The notes beneath the pieces were generated by a model. It saw only the letters and a program-made list of their open reading frames with translations. It was not told the DNA's origin and did no database searches. A stretch of 64,000 nt of DNA from Labrenzia sp. OB1. Its GTDB lineage: Bacteria > Pseudomonadota > Alphaproteobacteria > Rhizobiales > Stappiaceae. Of this stretch, positions 41,484 to 49,119 are shown in pieces. The stretch covers positions 1 through 64,000 of the forward strand of contig NZ_JSEP01000009.1 in the NCBI RefSeq assembly GCF_001624695.1. The letters run 5' to 3'. The position numbers were made by a program, and so were the translations under genes. Numbering within the stretch: the first letter of the stretch is position 1; each line of letters starts with the position of its first letter.

Positions 41484-42770
41484 ATGCTTCGGAAGGAAGT
41501 GAATGAACTTCTGACACAAACGGACCCCGGCACTCCAATGGGCGCGCTTTTCCGCCAATACTGGATCCCGGCCCTCCTGGCCAGCGAACTGCCCGAGGAC
41601 GATTGCGCACCCGTACGGGTCAAGCTGCTGGGCGAACGGCTGATCGCGTTTCGCGACAGCGACGGCCGCTACGGTCTGATGGACGAGTTCTGCGCCCACC
41701 GGGGTGTCTCTCTGTGGTTCGGCCGCAACGAGGAGAGCGGGCTGCGCTGTCCCTATCACGGCTGGAAATACGACGTGAACGGACAATGCACCGAAGTGCC
41801 CTCCGAGCCGGATGCGAGCGGGTTCTGCGAGAAGATCAAGCTGCGGGCATATCCGTTGATCAAGATCGGCGACGTCTTGTGGACCCACATGGGCGGCAAG
41901 GAGAACCGTCCGCCCGAACCGGTCTGGGAATTCGCCACCGTGGCGCCGGAACAGACCTTCACCTCCAAGCGCTGGCAGGAATGCAACTGGCTGCAGGCCA
42001 TGGAAGGCGGGATCGATTCAAGCCACGTTTCCTTCCTGCACTCGGGCGGACTGAATACCGATCCACTGTTCAGGGGCGCAAAGGGCAACCAGTATAACCT
42101 GGCCGACAAGAAGCCGGTTTTCGAAGTGACCGAGACCGAGGGCGGTCTCTTCATCGGCGCGCGCCGCAATGCCGAAGAAGGCAGGCACTACTGGCGCATC
42201 ACACCCTGGATCATGCCGAGCTTCACCATGGTGCCGCCGCGTGGCGACCATCCGCAGCACGGTCATTTCTGGGTTCCCATTGATGACGAAAACTGCTGGG
42301 CCTGGAGCTACGACTACCATCCGACCCGTGCCCTGACCGGGGCGGAGCGTCAGGCGATGAGGGACGGCCACGGCATCCATAATGAATATGTCCCGGGCAC
42401 GTTCCGTCCGCTGCAGAACAAAGACAACGACTACATGATGGACCGTGAGGCCCAGAAGCGCGGCGACACCTTTTCGGGCATCAAGGGCATCGCGATGCAG
42501 GACGCCAGCCTGCAGGAGAGCATGGGGCCGATCTGCGACCGTACCAAGGAAAACCTGGTCTCCACCGACAACGGCATCATCATGGCGCGTCATCGGTTGC
42601 GCAAAGCGGTGACCGCGTTGCGTGACAAGGGCACATTGCCTCCCGGCCGCAATCCGGAACACCAAAAGGTGCGTTCGGTCGCCGCGGTCCTGGAGGCCGA
42701 CAAGAACTATGTAGAGGCCTGCCGCGATGCCCTGACGGCCGCGCCCGGCAAGCAACGGACGTCGGTATAG
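41484..42770 (+). CDS. Rieske oxygenase large subunit, phthalate 4,5-dioxygenase-like
   Basis: This is the terminal oxygenase component that would dihydroxylate or demethylate an aromatic acid. The 428-residue protein has the Rieske motif CAHRGVSLWFGRNEESG followed by CPYHGWKYD (about 72-100). The mononuclear-iron motif GIDSSHVSFLHSG lies near 180 (His-x4-His). Length and motifs fit the phthalate-4,5-dioxygenase/vanillate-demethylase-like class of single-subunit oxygenases, which take electrons from a flavin-2Fe-2S reductase. The start is ATG 41484 with AGGGAG upstream. It is followed by the 42773 gene with only 2 bases between. The substrate is presumably an aromatic polycarboxylate, supported by the Pht5-like genes. 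Confidence 0.88.
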   Translation: MLRKEVNELLTQTDPGTPMGALFRQYWIPALLASELPEDDCAPVRVKLLGERLIAFRDSDGRYGLMDEFCAHRGVSLWFGRNEESGLRCPYHGWKYDVNGQCTEVPSEPDASGFCEKIKLRAYPLIKIGDVLWTHMGGKENRPPEPVWEFATVAPEQTFTSKRWQECNWLQAMEGGIDSSHVSFLHSGGLNTDPLFRGAKGNQYNLADKKPVFEVTETEGGLFIGARRNAEEGRHYWRITPWIMPSFTMVPPRGDHPQHGHFWVPIDDENCWAWSYDYHPTRALTGAERQAMRDGHGIHNEYVPGTFRPLQNKDNDYMMDREAQKRGDTFSGIKGIAMQDASLQESMGPICDRTKENLVSTDNGIIMARHRLRKAVTALRDKGTLPPGRNPEHQKVRSVAAVLEADKNYVEACRDALTAAPGKQRTSV

Positions 42771-42772
42771 CC

Positions 42773-43303
42773 ATGAGCGGCAGCCATCGCCCCACCTTGT
42801 TGAGCAACTGCACCTTGGCCACCACGGCAGCCGAGGCGCGGTTCCGGGTTGAATACCCGAATTCCCGGACCCGCTCGTCGCGGATCTTCGCGCTCGACCA
42901 GCGCGCGGCCGAGGCGATGTATGCGATCACCGAAGACCCCTGGCAGGGTGCGCATTTTCTGACCGTCCTTGCCAATGACGACATCGAGCCCGAGGCCACG
43001 GAGGCCTCTCAGCTCCCCCTCGCGCATCCCGACGGAACGCCGGCAGATCTCGCCGTCGAAATCGAAGGCGCGGATGTGGTGGTGTTGATCTCTTCGTCCG
43101 GCCGCAACGCCGGTGCCGCAGAGGTTGTCGCCCGTGAGGCCTATCACCGGAGCATCATGACCGCCGGCCTGGCGCTCTCGGACCTCAATGCGGGCGAAAA
43201 GGCGGAAGCGGCCGTGAATGCCATGCGGCCTTTCGCGTCGGTACTTGTTGTCGCCCGGGACGAGGAATTCATCCCGGCCATGTTGAACGCGCTGCGTGCG
43301 TGA
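42773..43303 (+). CDS. Uncharacterised protein coupled to the Rieske oxygenase
   Basis: This 176-residue soluble protein has a Rossmann-like core (ADVVVLISSSGRNAGAAEVVAREAYHRSIMTAGLAL, about 103-137) and a C-terminal repeat of that pattern (ASVLVVARDEEFIPAMLNAL). I do not recognise a named family; the GRNAGAAE loop resembles a nucleotide- or phosphate-binding turn. It begins 2 bases after the oxygenase stop and is followed by the NicO-type gene, so it is cotranscribed with both. It could be an oxygenase accessory factor or a link to metal supply. Confidence 0.65.
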   Translation: MSGSHRPTLLSNCTLATTAAEARFRVEYPNSRTRSSRIFALDQRAAEAMYAITEDPWQGAHFLTVLANDDIEPEATEASQLPLAHPDGTPADLAVEIEGADVVVLISSSGRNAGAAEVVAREAYHRSIMTAGLALSDLNAGEKAEAAVNAMRPFASVLVVARDEEFIPAMLNALRA

Positions 43304-43312
43304 GGAGGCTCA

Positions 43313-44029
43313 TTGGATTTTCTCACTGTTCTGCCACTCGGATTCATGATCGGCATGGCTCACGCCCTGGAAGCCGATCACCTTGCCGCCGTCACCGCCC
43401 TGCACAGCCAGGCCAGCAGGCGAACCGCAATGGTTCGCCGCGGTGCGATCTGGGGCGTTGGTCATACCTTGTCGATCTTCGGGGTGTGTCTGGCCGTTTT
43501 TCTGATTGGGCTGTCGATCTCCACCCGCATGGAAGCTGCTCTGGAATTTACGGTCAGCGTGATGATCATCGCCCTTGCGCTGCATGTGCTGTGGCGGTTG
43601 AAGCGCGACAGGATCCATGTCCACGCACACAGTCACGACGGCACGCGGCACATTCATGTGCACAGCCACGCGCGTGATCAGGGCCCGCACCGGCTTTCCT
43701 CCCATGATCACGATCACCGGTCCGGCTTCGGCAGGGTGTTGGCTGTGGGCATGGTGCATGGTCTCGCCGGCTCGGCCGGGTTCCTGGTATTGGCGGCAGC
43801 AACAGCCGACACGCTTGGCCATGTCCTCGTCTATCTCGCCGTCTTCGGTATCGGTTCGATGCTCGGGATGGCAGTCCTGTCGGCGATCATCAGTCTGCCT
43901 CTGGGTCTGGCCGCGCGGAAAGGCGGCAGGGTTCCGCTGGCCGTAAACGCGGTCATCGCCTGTGCCGCGCTCTATGTAGGTGCCGCGCTGGCGGTGGAAA
44001 GTTTCGGCACACTATTCGGCGGGGTATGA
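43313..44029 (+). CDS. NicO/HupE-type metal transporter with His-rich loop
   Basis: This 238-residue inner-membrane protein has about six helices and the transporter motif GMAHALEADHLAAVTAL (about 14-30, with the HxxxxDH signature of nickel/cobalt permeases). The cytoplasmic loop between about 97 and 140 contains around 14 His (including HVHAHSHDG, HIHVHSHA and HDHDH), typical of metal capture. It is probably a Ni2+/Co2+ (or other divalent metal) transporter; direction is not certain. The start is TTG 43313 with GAGGAGG upstream. No urease or hydrogenase genes are present, so the metal is presumably for the cupins or the EutA-like system. Confidence 0.82.
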   Translation: MDFLTVLPLGFMIGMAHALEADHLAAVTALHSQASRRTAMVRRGAIWGVGHTLSIFGVCLAVFLIGLSISTRMEAALEFTVSVMIIALALHVLWRLKRDRIHVHAHSHDGTRHIHVHSHARDQGPHRLSSHDHDHRSGFGRVLAVGMVHGLAGSAGFLVLAAATADTLGHVLVYLAVFGIGSMLGMAVLSAIISLPLGLAARKGGRVPLAVNAVIACAALYVGAALAVESFGTLFGGV

Positions 44030-44033
44030 TCAG

Positions 44034-44714
44034 ATGGACCGGAATGCCGCGCAATCGGTCTGTGATGCTGTTGCGATTCTGACTGCCGCCGGGGTGATGG
44101 ATTTCAACGGCCATGCATCGCTGCGCCGGTCCGAAGGCGGTTTCCTGATCAACAGCGGAGCTTCCGATCGTGCGGCGATGACGCCCGAACAGGTCTGCCG
44201 GGTCGACGGGGACGGCCGGCCGCTCGACGGTATCCGGCCACCCAACGAGGTCGCGCTTCATGCGGCGATCTATGCGGCACGGCCCGACGTTCAGGCGGTG
44301 GTGCACGGCCACCCGAAATGGTCCACGCTCTTCACCCTGACCGGTAAGAGAATAGACGTGGTGATGCCGCAGGGCTGCCTCGTGGCGGATCTTCCGGTCT
44401 ATCCCGACCCGCATTCCATATCGACAGCCGAACGCGGTGCCGCCGTCGCCGGGATCCTCGGTGCGGACCGCGGTGCGTTGCTGGCCGGACATGGCTCCGT
44501 GCTCACCGGGCAAACGTTGCAGGAGGCGGTGGCGCTGGCCGTTTATACCGAGCACAATGCTGAACGGGCCTACCGGGCCCGACTGCTCGGCAGCCCGCGC
44601 TGTATCCCGGCGGAGGACCATGACGAATACCGCCAGATGCTCGACAAGCCCGGTCTCTACAAGAAATGCTGGGCCTTCCACCTGAGTCAGAGGAGAATGG
44701 CCGATGTGCGGTGA
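44034..44714 (+). CDS. Class II aldolase/adducin-family protein
   Basis: This 226-residue zinc-dependent aldolase-like enzyme has the substrate/zinc motifs GHASLR near 24, INSGASDRAAMTPEQV near 38-53, PPNEVALHAAIYAARPDVQAVVHGHPKWSTLF near 72-103 (catalytic Glu and the two zinc His) and LLAGHGSVLTG near 155 (third His). Members break or form C-C bonds of phosphorylated or free hydroxy-keto acids; one branch (AraD/HpcH-unrelated) handles aromatic-pathway acids and decarboxylations. The exact substrate is open. It starts 4 bases after the NicO gene and overlaps the His-rich gene by 11 bases. Confidence 0.8.
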   Translation: MDRNAAQSVCDAVAILTAAGVMDFNGHASLRRSEGGFLINSGASDRAAMTPEQVCRVDGDGRPLDGIRPPNEVALHAAIYAARPDVQAVVHGHPKWSTLFTLTGKRIDVVMPQGCLVADLPVYPDPHSISTAERGAAVAGILGADRGALLAGHGSVLTGQTLQEAVALAVYTEHNAERAYRARLLGSPRCIPAEDHDEYRQMLDKPGLYKKCWAFHLSQRRMADVR

Positions 44715-45156
44715 AATCGACGAGACCATCGAGGTCAATCTGCAGCTTCTGGAACGTTTCAAGGTCATGACGCGGATGCTGGGGCTTGAGGTGCCGGAGT
44801 CCGTGGCAAGCGGGCCTCGCGGCCTTGCCGACCCGAAGGGCCGCGCCGCCTATATGGAACAGATCTTTCAACTCGGCCTGATGCGGGCGCTCAAGGACGC
44901 GCAGGCCGCCGAGGAGGATGAAACGGTCGACGCGATCGCGTCTCAAGCGATTGCCTTTGCGCGTCTTGCCGGCTTCATCGCCGGCCAGTTGCCGCCTGAT
45001 GCGGATCTGTTTCGAGCGGTGATCGAAGCCGTCACCACAGGCCATTCCGAGACAGCGAAGCTGCAGCAGCAATATCGCAGCAATCAGGCCGAGGCCCATG
45101 GCCACGATCACGATCATGGCCATCACCATCCTCACGACGAACCTCATCGTCACTGA
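44704..45156 (+). CDS. Small protein with a His-rich C-terminal tail
   Basis: This 150-residue soluble protein has a helical N-terminal body (ETIEVNLQLLERFKVMTRMLGLEV, QIFQLGLMRALKDAQAAEE) and a tail of about 18 residues with nine or more His (HGHDHDHGHHHPHDEPHRH). The body is not of a family I know; the tail is a metal-binding tract like those of UreE, HypB or SlyD. It is cotranscribed with the NicO-type and half-permease genes. The most natural role is a cytoplasmic metal store or chaperone for the transporters around it. Confidence 0.75.
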   Translation: MCGEIDETIEVNLQLLERFKVMTRMLGLEVPESVASGPRGLADPKGRAAYMEQIFQLGLMRALKDAQAAEEDETVDAIASQAIAFARLAGFIAGQLPPDADLFRAVIEAVTTGHSETAKLQQQYRSNQAEAHGHDHDHGHHHPHDEPHRH

Positions 45157-45169
45157 CGCGGGGGGGGTG

Positions 45170-45757
45170 ATGGGATTCGGTTTCCTGAAAGATCCGGTTT
45201 GGAGCAGGCGCACATTTGTGGACGCCTTCGGTAGAGGTTTTTTGGGTTTCCTGGCCTTTGCGCTGCTGATGGGTGTGCTGACTTTCTTCATCAAAGGCCC
45301 GCAGGTCGTGCATGAAACGCTCGTGGGTGACGTTGTGTTGCTGGGCGAGATGCTGCCCAGGGTCGCGGTCGCCCTGTCGATCGCGGCTCTTGTCTGGGTG
45401 ATGTTGCCACGCGACCGCATCACGAAACTTGTCGGGGTCGACTCCGGCTTCAGAGGACTGGTGATCGCTACATTGGCCGGCACGGTCACCCTCGGTGGCC
45501 CGTCCTCCGCCTATGCGCTGCTTGCCATGCTGGCGGCATCGGGCGCCGACCGTGGAGCGTTGGTCGCTTATATCACGGCGTGGGCAACACTCGGACTGCA
45601 GCGGATACTGGTGTGGGACGTGCCATTTCTCGGGCCTGAATTCGCCATCTTGCGCTTTGCCGTCAGCATTGGGCTGCCGATCGTGGCGGGGCTCATCGCC
45701 CGCAGGCTGACCTTTGTGCCCATGGTCTGCGACACCCAGAAAGACGGGGCGGAATGA
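45170..45757 (+). CDS. Half-size permease 1 (DUF318/YraQ-like)
   Basis: This 195-residue membrane protein has about five helices with the pattern of one half of YraQ/ArsP-type permeases (LPRVAVALSIAALVWVML, GTVTLGGPSSAYALLAMLAASGADRGALVAYITAW). Full-length members have about ten helices; here the second half is a separate gene overlapping by 4 bases. The start at ATG 45170 is preceded by a G-run; an upstream ATG at 45098 lies inside the His-rich gene. It could export or import a metal ion or metal complex together with the next protein. Confidence 0.75.
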   Translation: MGFGFLKDPVWSRRTFVDAFGRGFLGFLAFALLMGVLTFFIKGPQVVHETLVGDVVLLGEMLPRVAVALSIAALVWVMLPRDRITKLVGVDSGFRGLVIATLAGTVTLGGPSSAYALLAMLAASGADRGALVAYITAWATLGLQRILVWDVPFLGPEFAILRFAVSIGLPIVAGLIARRLTFVPMVCDTQKDGAE

Positions 45758-46272
45758 ATATCGGGTTCTGGGTTCTTGTTGTGGTGCTCATTCTTCTGGG
45801 CCTGGTCGCCCTGAAACGCCGCGAAGACCCGGGTCCGGTGGTTAAGCGGCTGTTGGAACAGGCGGCAAAGCTGGTGCCGCGCATGTTTTGCGCCCTGGTG
45901 GCCGCGGGGTTTGTCGCCGAGTTGCTGCCAAAGGAGGAGATCGCAAGGTTCCTGGGGGCCGAAGCCGGTTTGTTTGCCTTGCCCGCTGCTGCGGCTATAG
46001 GTTTGCTGGTGCCTGCAGGACCCGTCATTGCCTTCGCGATTGCCGCTGTCTTTGCCAAGGCGGGAGCCTCGACGCCGGCCCTTGTCACCTTCATCACAGC
46101 GTGGAGTATTTTTGCCGCGCACCGGATGCTGATTTTCGAGCTTCCGTTGCTCGGCCCCTCATTCATGCGCATGCGGTTGCTCTCGGTTGTCATCGTGCCG
46201 TTTCTGGCCGGGCTGCTGGCCATCGTGATCGGTCTGGTGACAAGTTTCGGAACCGCAATTCCGTACATCTGA
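45754..46272 (+). CDS. Half-size permease 2 (DUF318/YraQ-like)
   Basis: This 172-residue membrane protein parallels half-permease 1. Aligned phrases are GAEAGLFALPAAAAIGLLVPAGPVIAFAIAAVF here versus GTVTLGGPSSAYALLAML there, followed in both by a conserved FITAWS or YITAWA. The shared arrangement suggests a heterodimer that replaces a single ten-helix YraQ/ArsP permease. It is the last gene of the plus-strand unit from bicupin 2. A variant of the operator motif at its very end (46258-46274) is probably fortuitous. Confidence 0.75.
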   Translation: MNIGFWVLVVVLILLGLVALKRREDPGPVVKRLLEQAAKLVPRMFCALVAAGFVAELLPKEEIARFLGAEAGLFALPAAAAIGLLVPAGPVIAFAIAAVFAKAGASTPALVTFITAWSIFAAHRMLIFELPLLGPSFMRMRLLSVVIVPFLAGLLAIVIGLVTSFGTAIPYI

Positions 46273-46513
46273 ACCGTGGTGCCGCCGTCGTTCAGAGACC
46301 GACCGGATCTCTGGTTTTGCAGTCCCTCTGCGTTCGGCAACCGGCCGCGCAAAACGCCCTGACGCGACCCAAACTGTCCTTCATCATCATCGACGGGTCT
46401 TGCGCTACCGGGATTGCGTGCCCGCTCAGTTATCCTTCAGGACCACACAGGGCCATTGTTGCTGGTGAACAGTGCATTTTTGCTGGTGAATTGTGTTAGC
46501 CGGCGGGGAAGAC

Positions 46514-46541
46514 AAAAAAGCGCGCCGGGAATGGCGCGCTT
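46514..46541 (-). terminator. Intrinsic terminator after tctC3
   Basis: On the minus strand: perfect stem AAGCGCGCC/GGCGCGCTT with a 6-base loop and TTTTTT, 22 bases beyond the tctC3 stop. The 290-base gap 46273-46562 between convergent units holds nothing else I recognise. Confidence 0.85.
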
Positions 46542-46562
46542 CAAGGTCCCGATTTACCAGGA

Positions 46563-47768
46563 TCAGCCGTTGCAGTTCATGGAACTCGGCTCGAAATCCT
46601 CGTTGGTCGGGTCATAGACGATTTCGCAGGCCATGCCGACTTTCAACCCGCCCCGGTCGCCGGAAGCGCCGTTGATCGTGATGGCTGTGCGCGATCCCGA
46701 GATCTCGCTCTTGATAACCGCGTCGCCGGAATGGAACTCGACGACCTTGTTTTTGTCCGCCAGCGACAGAATTTCGCTGGTGACGGTGATCGACGGGATT
46801 TCAACTTCCAGGGCCGAGGCAATCAGCTTGACCGTCTCGGGCGTTTGATTGAGCGCCGCAAACACCATCTGCTCGACGTGCTCGCCGCTTTCGGGTTCGA
46901 TCGGAAGGCCGAGCCTTTCCGCTTCCGCCAGGAAAGCGGGATCCTGCATCACATCCATATAGGCAGTGCGCAATTCCCGCAGCACGTCGTCCGGCACGCC
47001 GGCGGGGGCTGCGGTCAGCCGTCCGAGAGTGGACATGGCCTGGATGAGGTTGATGATCGCCTTGGCCCGGTCGCTTTCGGCGTAGGTGATGGCCTGTGGT
47101 TCGATGTCGCCACCGACGGAGACGATGGTATGTCCGCTGCCGGCGTCGACAAACGGCTTGATCGAAGCGTAACTGGCAAGCTGGCCGGCGACTTCGCCTC
47201 TCAGCATCGCCATTTCGCCTTCATTGCCCTTGTAACCGGGGATCAGTTCGATCTTGAGGTCGAAGGCGTCCTTGAGCAGCTTTGACTCCGTGAAGGATGC
47301 GGACCCTACACCCGAGGTGGAGAAGTTCACCGGTTCGCTCAGGTTCAGCAGGTCCGTGAAGTCTTTCAGGCCGCTGTCTTCACTTACGACGATGACACGG
47401 GCGTCGGCTTCGGCCTTCCCTATCCAGCTCATCTGCCGGAGGTCGAAATTGATGCCCTCCTGCTCCAGGATCTGGGCGTAGATCAGGCCGGTGTTGAAGG
47501 TTCCGATGGTCAAGCCGTCCGGTTTGGACGCCGCCAGCGTGTTTGCGCCGATAATGTGGCCGGCACCCGGCAGGTTCTTGAACAGAATCTTGTCCGCGCC
47601 GAGCCTTTCCTCCAGTTGCTTGCCGATCAGGCGCGCATAGGCATCGTAGTTGCCGCCGGGGCTGGTGGCGATGATGTAGGTGATGGTCTTGCCCTCGAAA
47701 AAACCATCCGCCCAGGCAGGGACCGCCATCGCGGCTGACAGGGCAAGTGCAGTCAGAAGCTTCCTCAT
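46563..47768 (-). CDS. TctC-family substrate-binding protein, system 3, with C-terminal extension
   Basis: This 401-residue periplasmic protein has a signal peptide MRKLLTALALSAAMAVPAWA (start ATG 47768, GGGAGGA upstream). The TctC opening is ITYIIATSPGGNYDAYARLIG. The typical TctC domain ends near residue 320. The last roughly 75 residues (from about SITVTSEILSLADKNKVVEF to the end, with NGASGDRGGLKVGMACEIVY) form an extra, probably beta-rich domain not usual in the family. Two Cys near the end could pair. It ends the minus-strand unit cupin A2, cupin B2, tctC3. Its permeases are probably the TctA3/TctB3 genes at 50.2 kb. Confidence 0.87.
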   Translation of the reverse strand: MRKLLTALALSAAMAVPAWADGFFEGKTITYIIATSPGGNYDAYARLIGKQLEERLGADKILFKNLPGAGHIIGANTLAASKPDGLTIGTFNTGLIYAQILEQEGINFDLRQMSWIGKAEADARVIVVSEDSGLKDFTDLLNLSEPVNFSTSGVGSASFTESKLLKDAFDLKIELIPGYKGNEGEMAMLRGEVAGQLASYASIKPFVDAGSGHTIVSVGGDIEPQAITYAESDRAKAIINLIQAMSTLGRLTAAPAGVPDDVLRELRTAYMDVMQDPAFLAEAERLGLPIEPESGEHVEQMVFAALNQTPETVKLIASALEVEIPSITVTSEILSLADKNKVVEFHSGDAVIKSEISGSRTAITINGASGDRGGLKVGMACEIVYDPTNEDFEPSSMNCNG

Positions 47769-47832
47769 GTATTCCTCCCGGTAGTAAGGCCGGGGACGGA
47801 CAGAGCGTGCCCGCACCCCGGCAGGTGCGAGT

Positions 47833-48426
47833 TCAGTCCGCAGGCGGAACCCACACATCCTCGAAGCCTTCGGCCGGCTCAAGCTGGTCGAACCAGTCCA
47901 GGCCGATGGCCTTCATGATCCGGCTGTTGCACACGATGATCCGAGCTTCGATGTCCGAGGTGTTGATGCGCTTGTGCGCGACATAGGGCGGCACATAGAT
48001 GAAATCGCCGGGTCCCCATTCGTATTTCTTTGGGTTCGTATCCCAGCGCCACTCGAATTCGACATCGCAATGGAAATGCACATCGTAGTGCAGATCGTGA
48101 CCGGTTCCTTCAATCACGAAGGCGACCTCCTCGGTCAGGTGACGGCTGGTGCCGGTCGCCTTGCGGGCCTCAATAAACTGCATGTAGATGTCAAGGCAGC
48201 ATTCCTTGGTGTCCATGCGCTCATTGATGATGTGTTTGATCAGACCGTCCGCCGAACGCTCCAGCGGCATCTGGTTGTGTTTCGCCACGTTGAGGCGGTC
48301 ACGATATTCCTCGCGGAACTTCTGGCTGGCTTCAAGAGCTTCCTTGTAGAAGGAAACATCACCGGAACTCAGCTTGGAGCGTTGCCGTTCGGTCAGATCT
48401 GCAAATGTGGATGCGTCAATGGTCAT
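47833..48426 (-). CDS. Single-cupin protein B2
   Basis: This 197-residue paralogue of cupin B1 has the same layout: charged helical N-terminus, motif 1 region GTSRHLTEEVAFVIEGTGHDLH (about 96-117), an insert with several Trp/Tyr, and motif 2 VPPYVAHKRINTSD (about 150-163). The first His of motif 1 (KHRH in B1) is Ser here (TSRH), and HQHFN of motif 2 is HKRIN. The metal site is therefore partly degraded. It follows cupin A2 by 16 bases. It may be structural or regulatory within an A2/B2 complex. Confidence 0.8.
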   Translation of the reverse strand: MTIDASTFADLTERQRSKLSSGDVSFYKEALEASQKFREEYRDRLNVAKHNQMPLERSADGLIKHIINERMDTKECCLDIYMQFIEARKATGTSRHLTEEVAFVIEGTGHDLHYDVHFHCDVEFEWRWDTNPKKYEWGPGDFIYVPPYVAHKRINTSDIEARIIVCNSRIMKAIGLDWFDQLEPAEGFEDVWVPPAD

Positions 48427-48442
48427 GTTCTCTTCCTTCGGC

Positions 48443-49021
48443 TCAAAGGCTCAGCGGCGGGTGATAGTCCTCGTGGCCCGGCACCGGTTCCTTCGGTGGG
48501 AAATGGACCATCTTCTGGAAGACCATGTGCATGAAGAGGAACAGAGGCTTGGCCTTGAGAACCAGCACCAGCGTCTCGTCGTCGCTGTCGTTCAAATGCT
48601 GATGGACGCAGGCATTCTCCACGATCAGCGCGTCGCCGGCCTCCCAGTCGATGCGGCGGCCGTCATGGATGTCGTGACCCTTTCCCTTGAGAACGAAAAA
48701 CACTGCCGAATTCATGTGTCCATGGGTCTGGCCGTAACCGTGCGGCGCGAAAGCGTCGACATGAGCCTCGATCGACTGGGCGATCCTGTTGGCTTGCGGG
48801 TTGATCACTTTCTTGCCGAAATTATGCGGTCCGCCCTTCCATTTCATGTCGCCGGTCTTGTAGACGCGGGGCTGGCTGTAAAGTTCGTCCCGCATCTCGC
48901 TGTAGGTGCCTTCCAGGGCACGGACGAAAGTGCGTTTCTTGGTCCAGCGTTCCCAGACCACCTCTTCGCGTTGATCGCTGTTGTGGCCGATCACGGCATC
49001 TTTGGTTTGGTCTTCAGACAT
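48443..49021 (-). CDS. Single-cupin protein A2
   Basis: This 192-residue paralogue of cupin A1 has motif 1 QTHGHMNSAVFFVLKGKG (about 93-110) and motif 2 VENACVHQHLNDSD (about 135-148). Both His of HxH and the motif-2 His are kept, but the Glu of motif 1 is Ser. The start is ATG 49021; the 20-codon extension to 49081 is not supported by a ribosome site. The gene is directly controlled by the operator at 49083-49107. Together with B2 the pair keeps a complete ligand set only if A and B contribute jointly. Confidence 0.8.
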   Translation of the reverse strand: MSEDQTKDAVIGHNSDQREEVVWERWTKKRTFVRALEGTYSEMRDELYSQPRVYKTGDMKWKGGPHNFGKKVINPQANRIAQSIEAHVDAFAPHGYGQTHGHMNSAVFFVLKGKGHDIHDGRRIDWEAGDALIVENACVHQHLNDSDDETLVLVLKAKPLFLFMHMVFQKMVHFPPKEPVPGHEDYHPPLSL

Positions 49022-49082
49022 GATGTCTCCTCGAAATCCGGTTGCTTGTATCAGCGTAGGCACGCATCTTGTTTCTGTCAAC

Positions 49083-49107
49083 GGGATGATGTTCCGTATA
49101 AAAGAAC
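49083..49107. promoter_or_regulatory. IclR-type triple-pentamer operator before cupin A2
   Basis: GGGAT-gat-GTTCC-GTATAAA-AGAAC, 62 bases before the start of cupin A2 (minus strand). The first pentamer is the weakest of the series. Confidence 0.6.
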
Positions 49108-49119
49108 AAAGAAACTGTT

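Noticed and set aside
46258-46274. ATTCC-GTACATC-TGAAC operator match
   Set aside because: It overlaps the last codons of half-permease 2, with no start codon downstream; probably chance.
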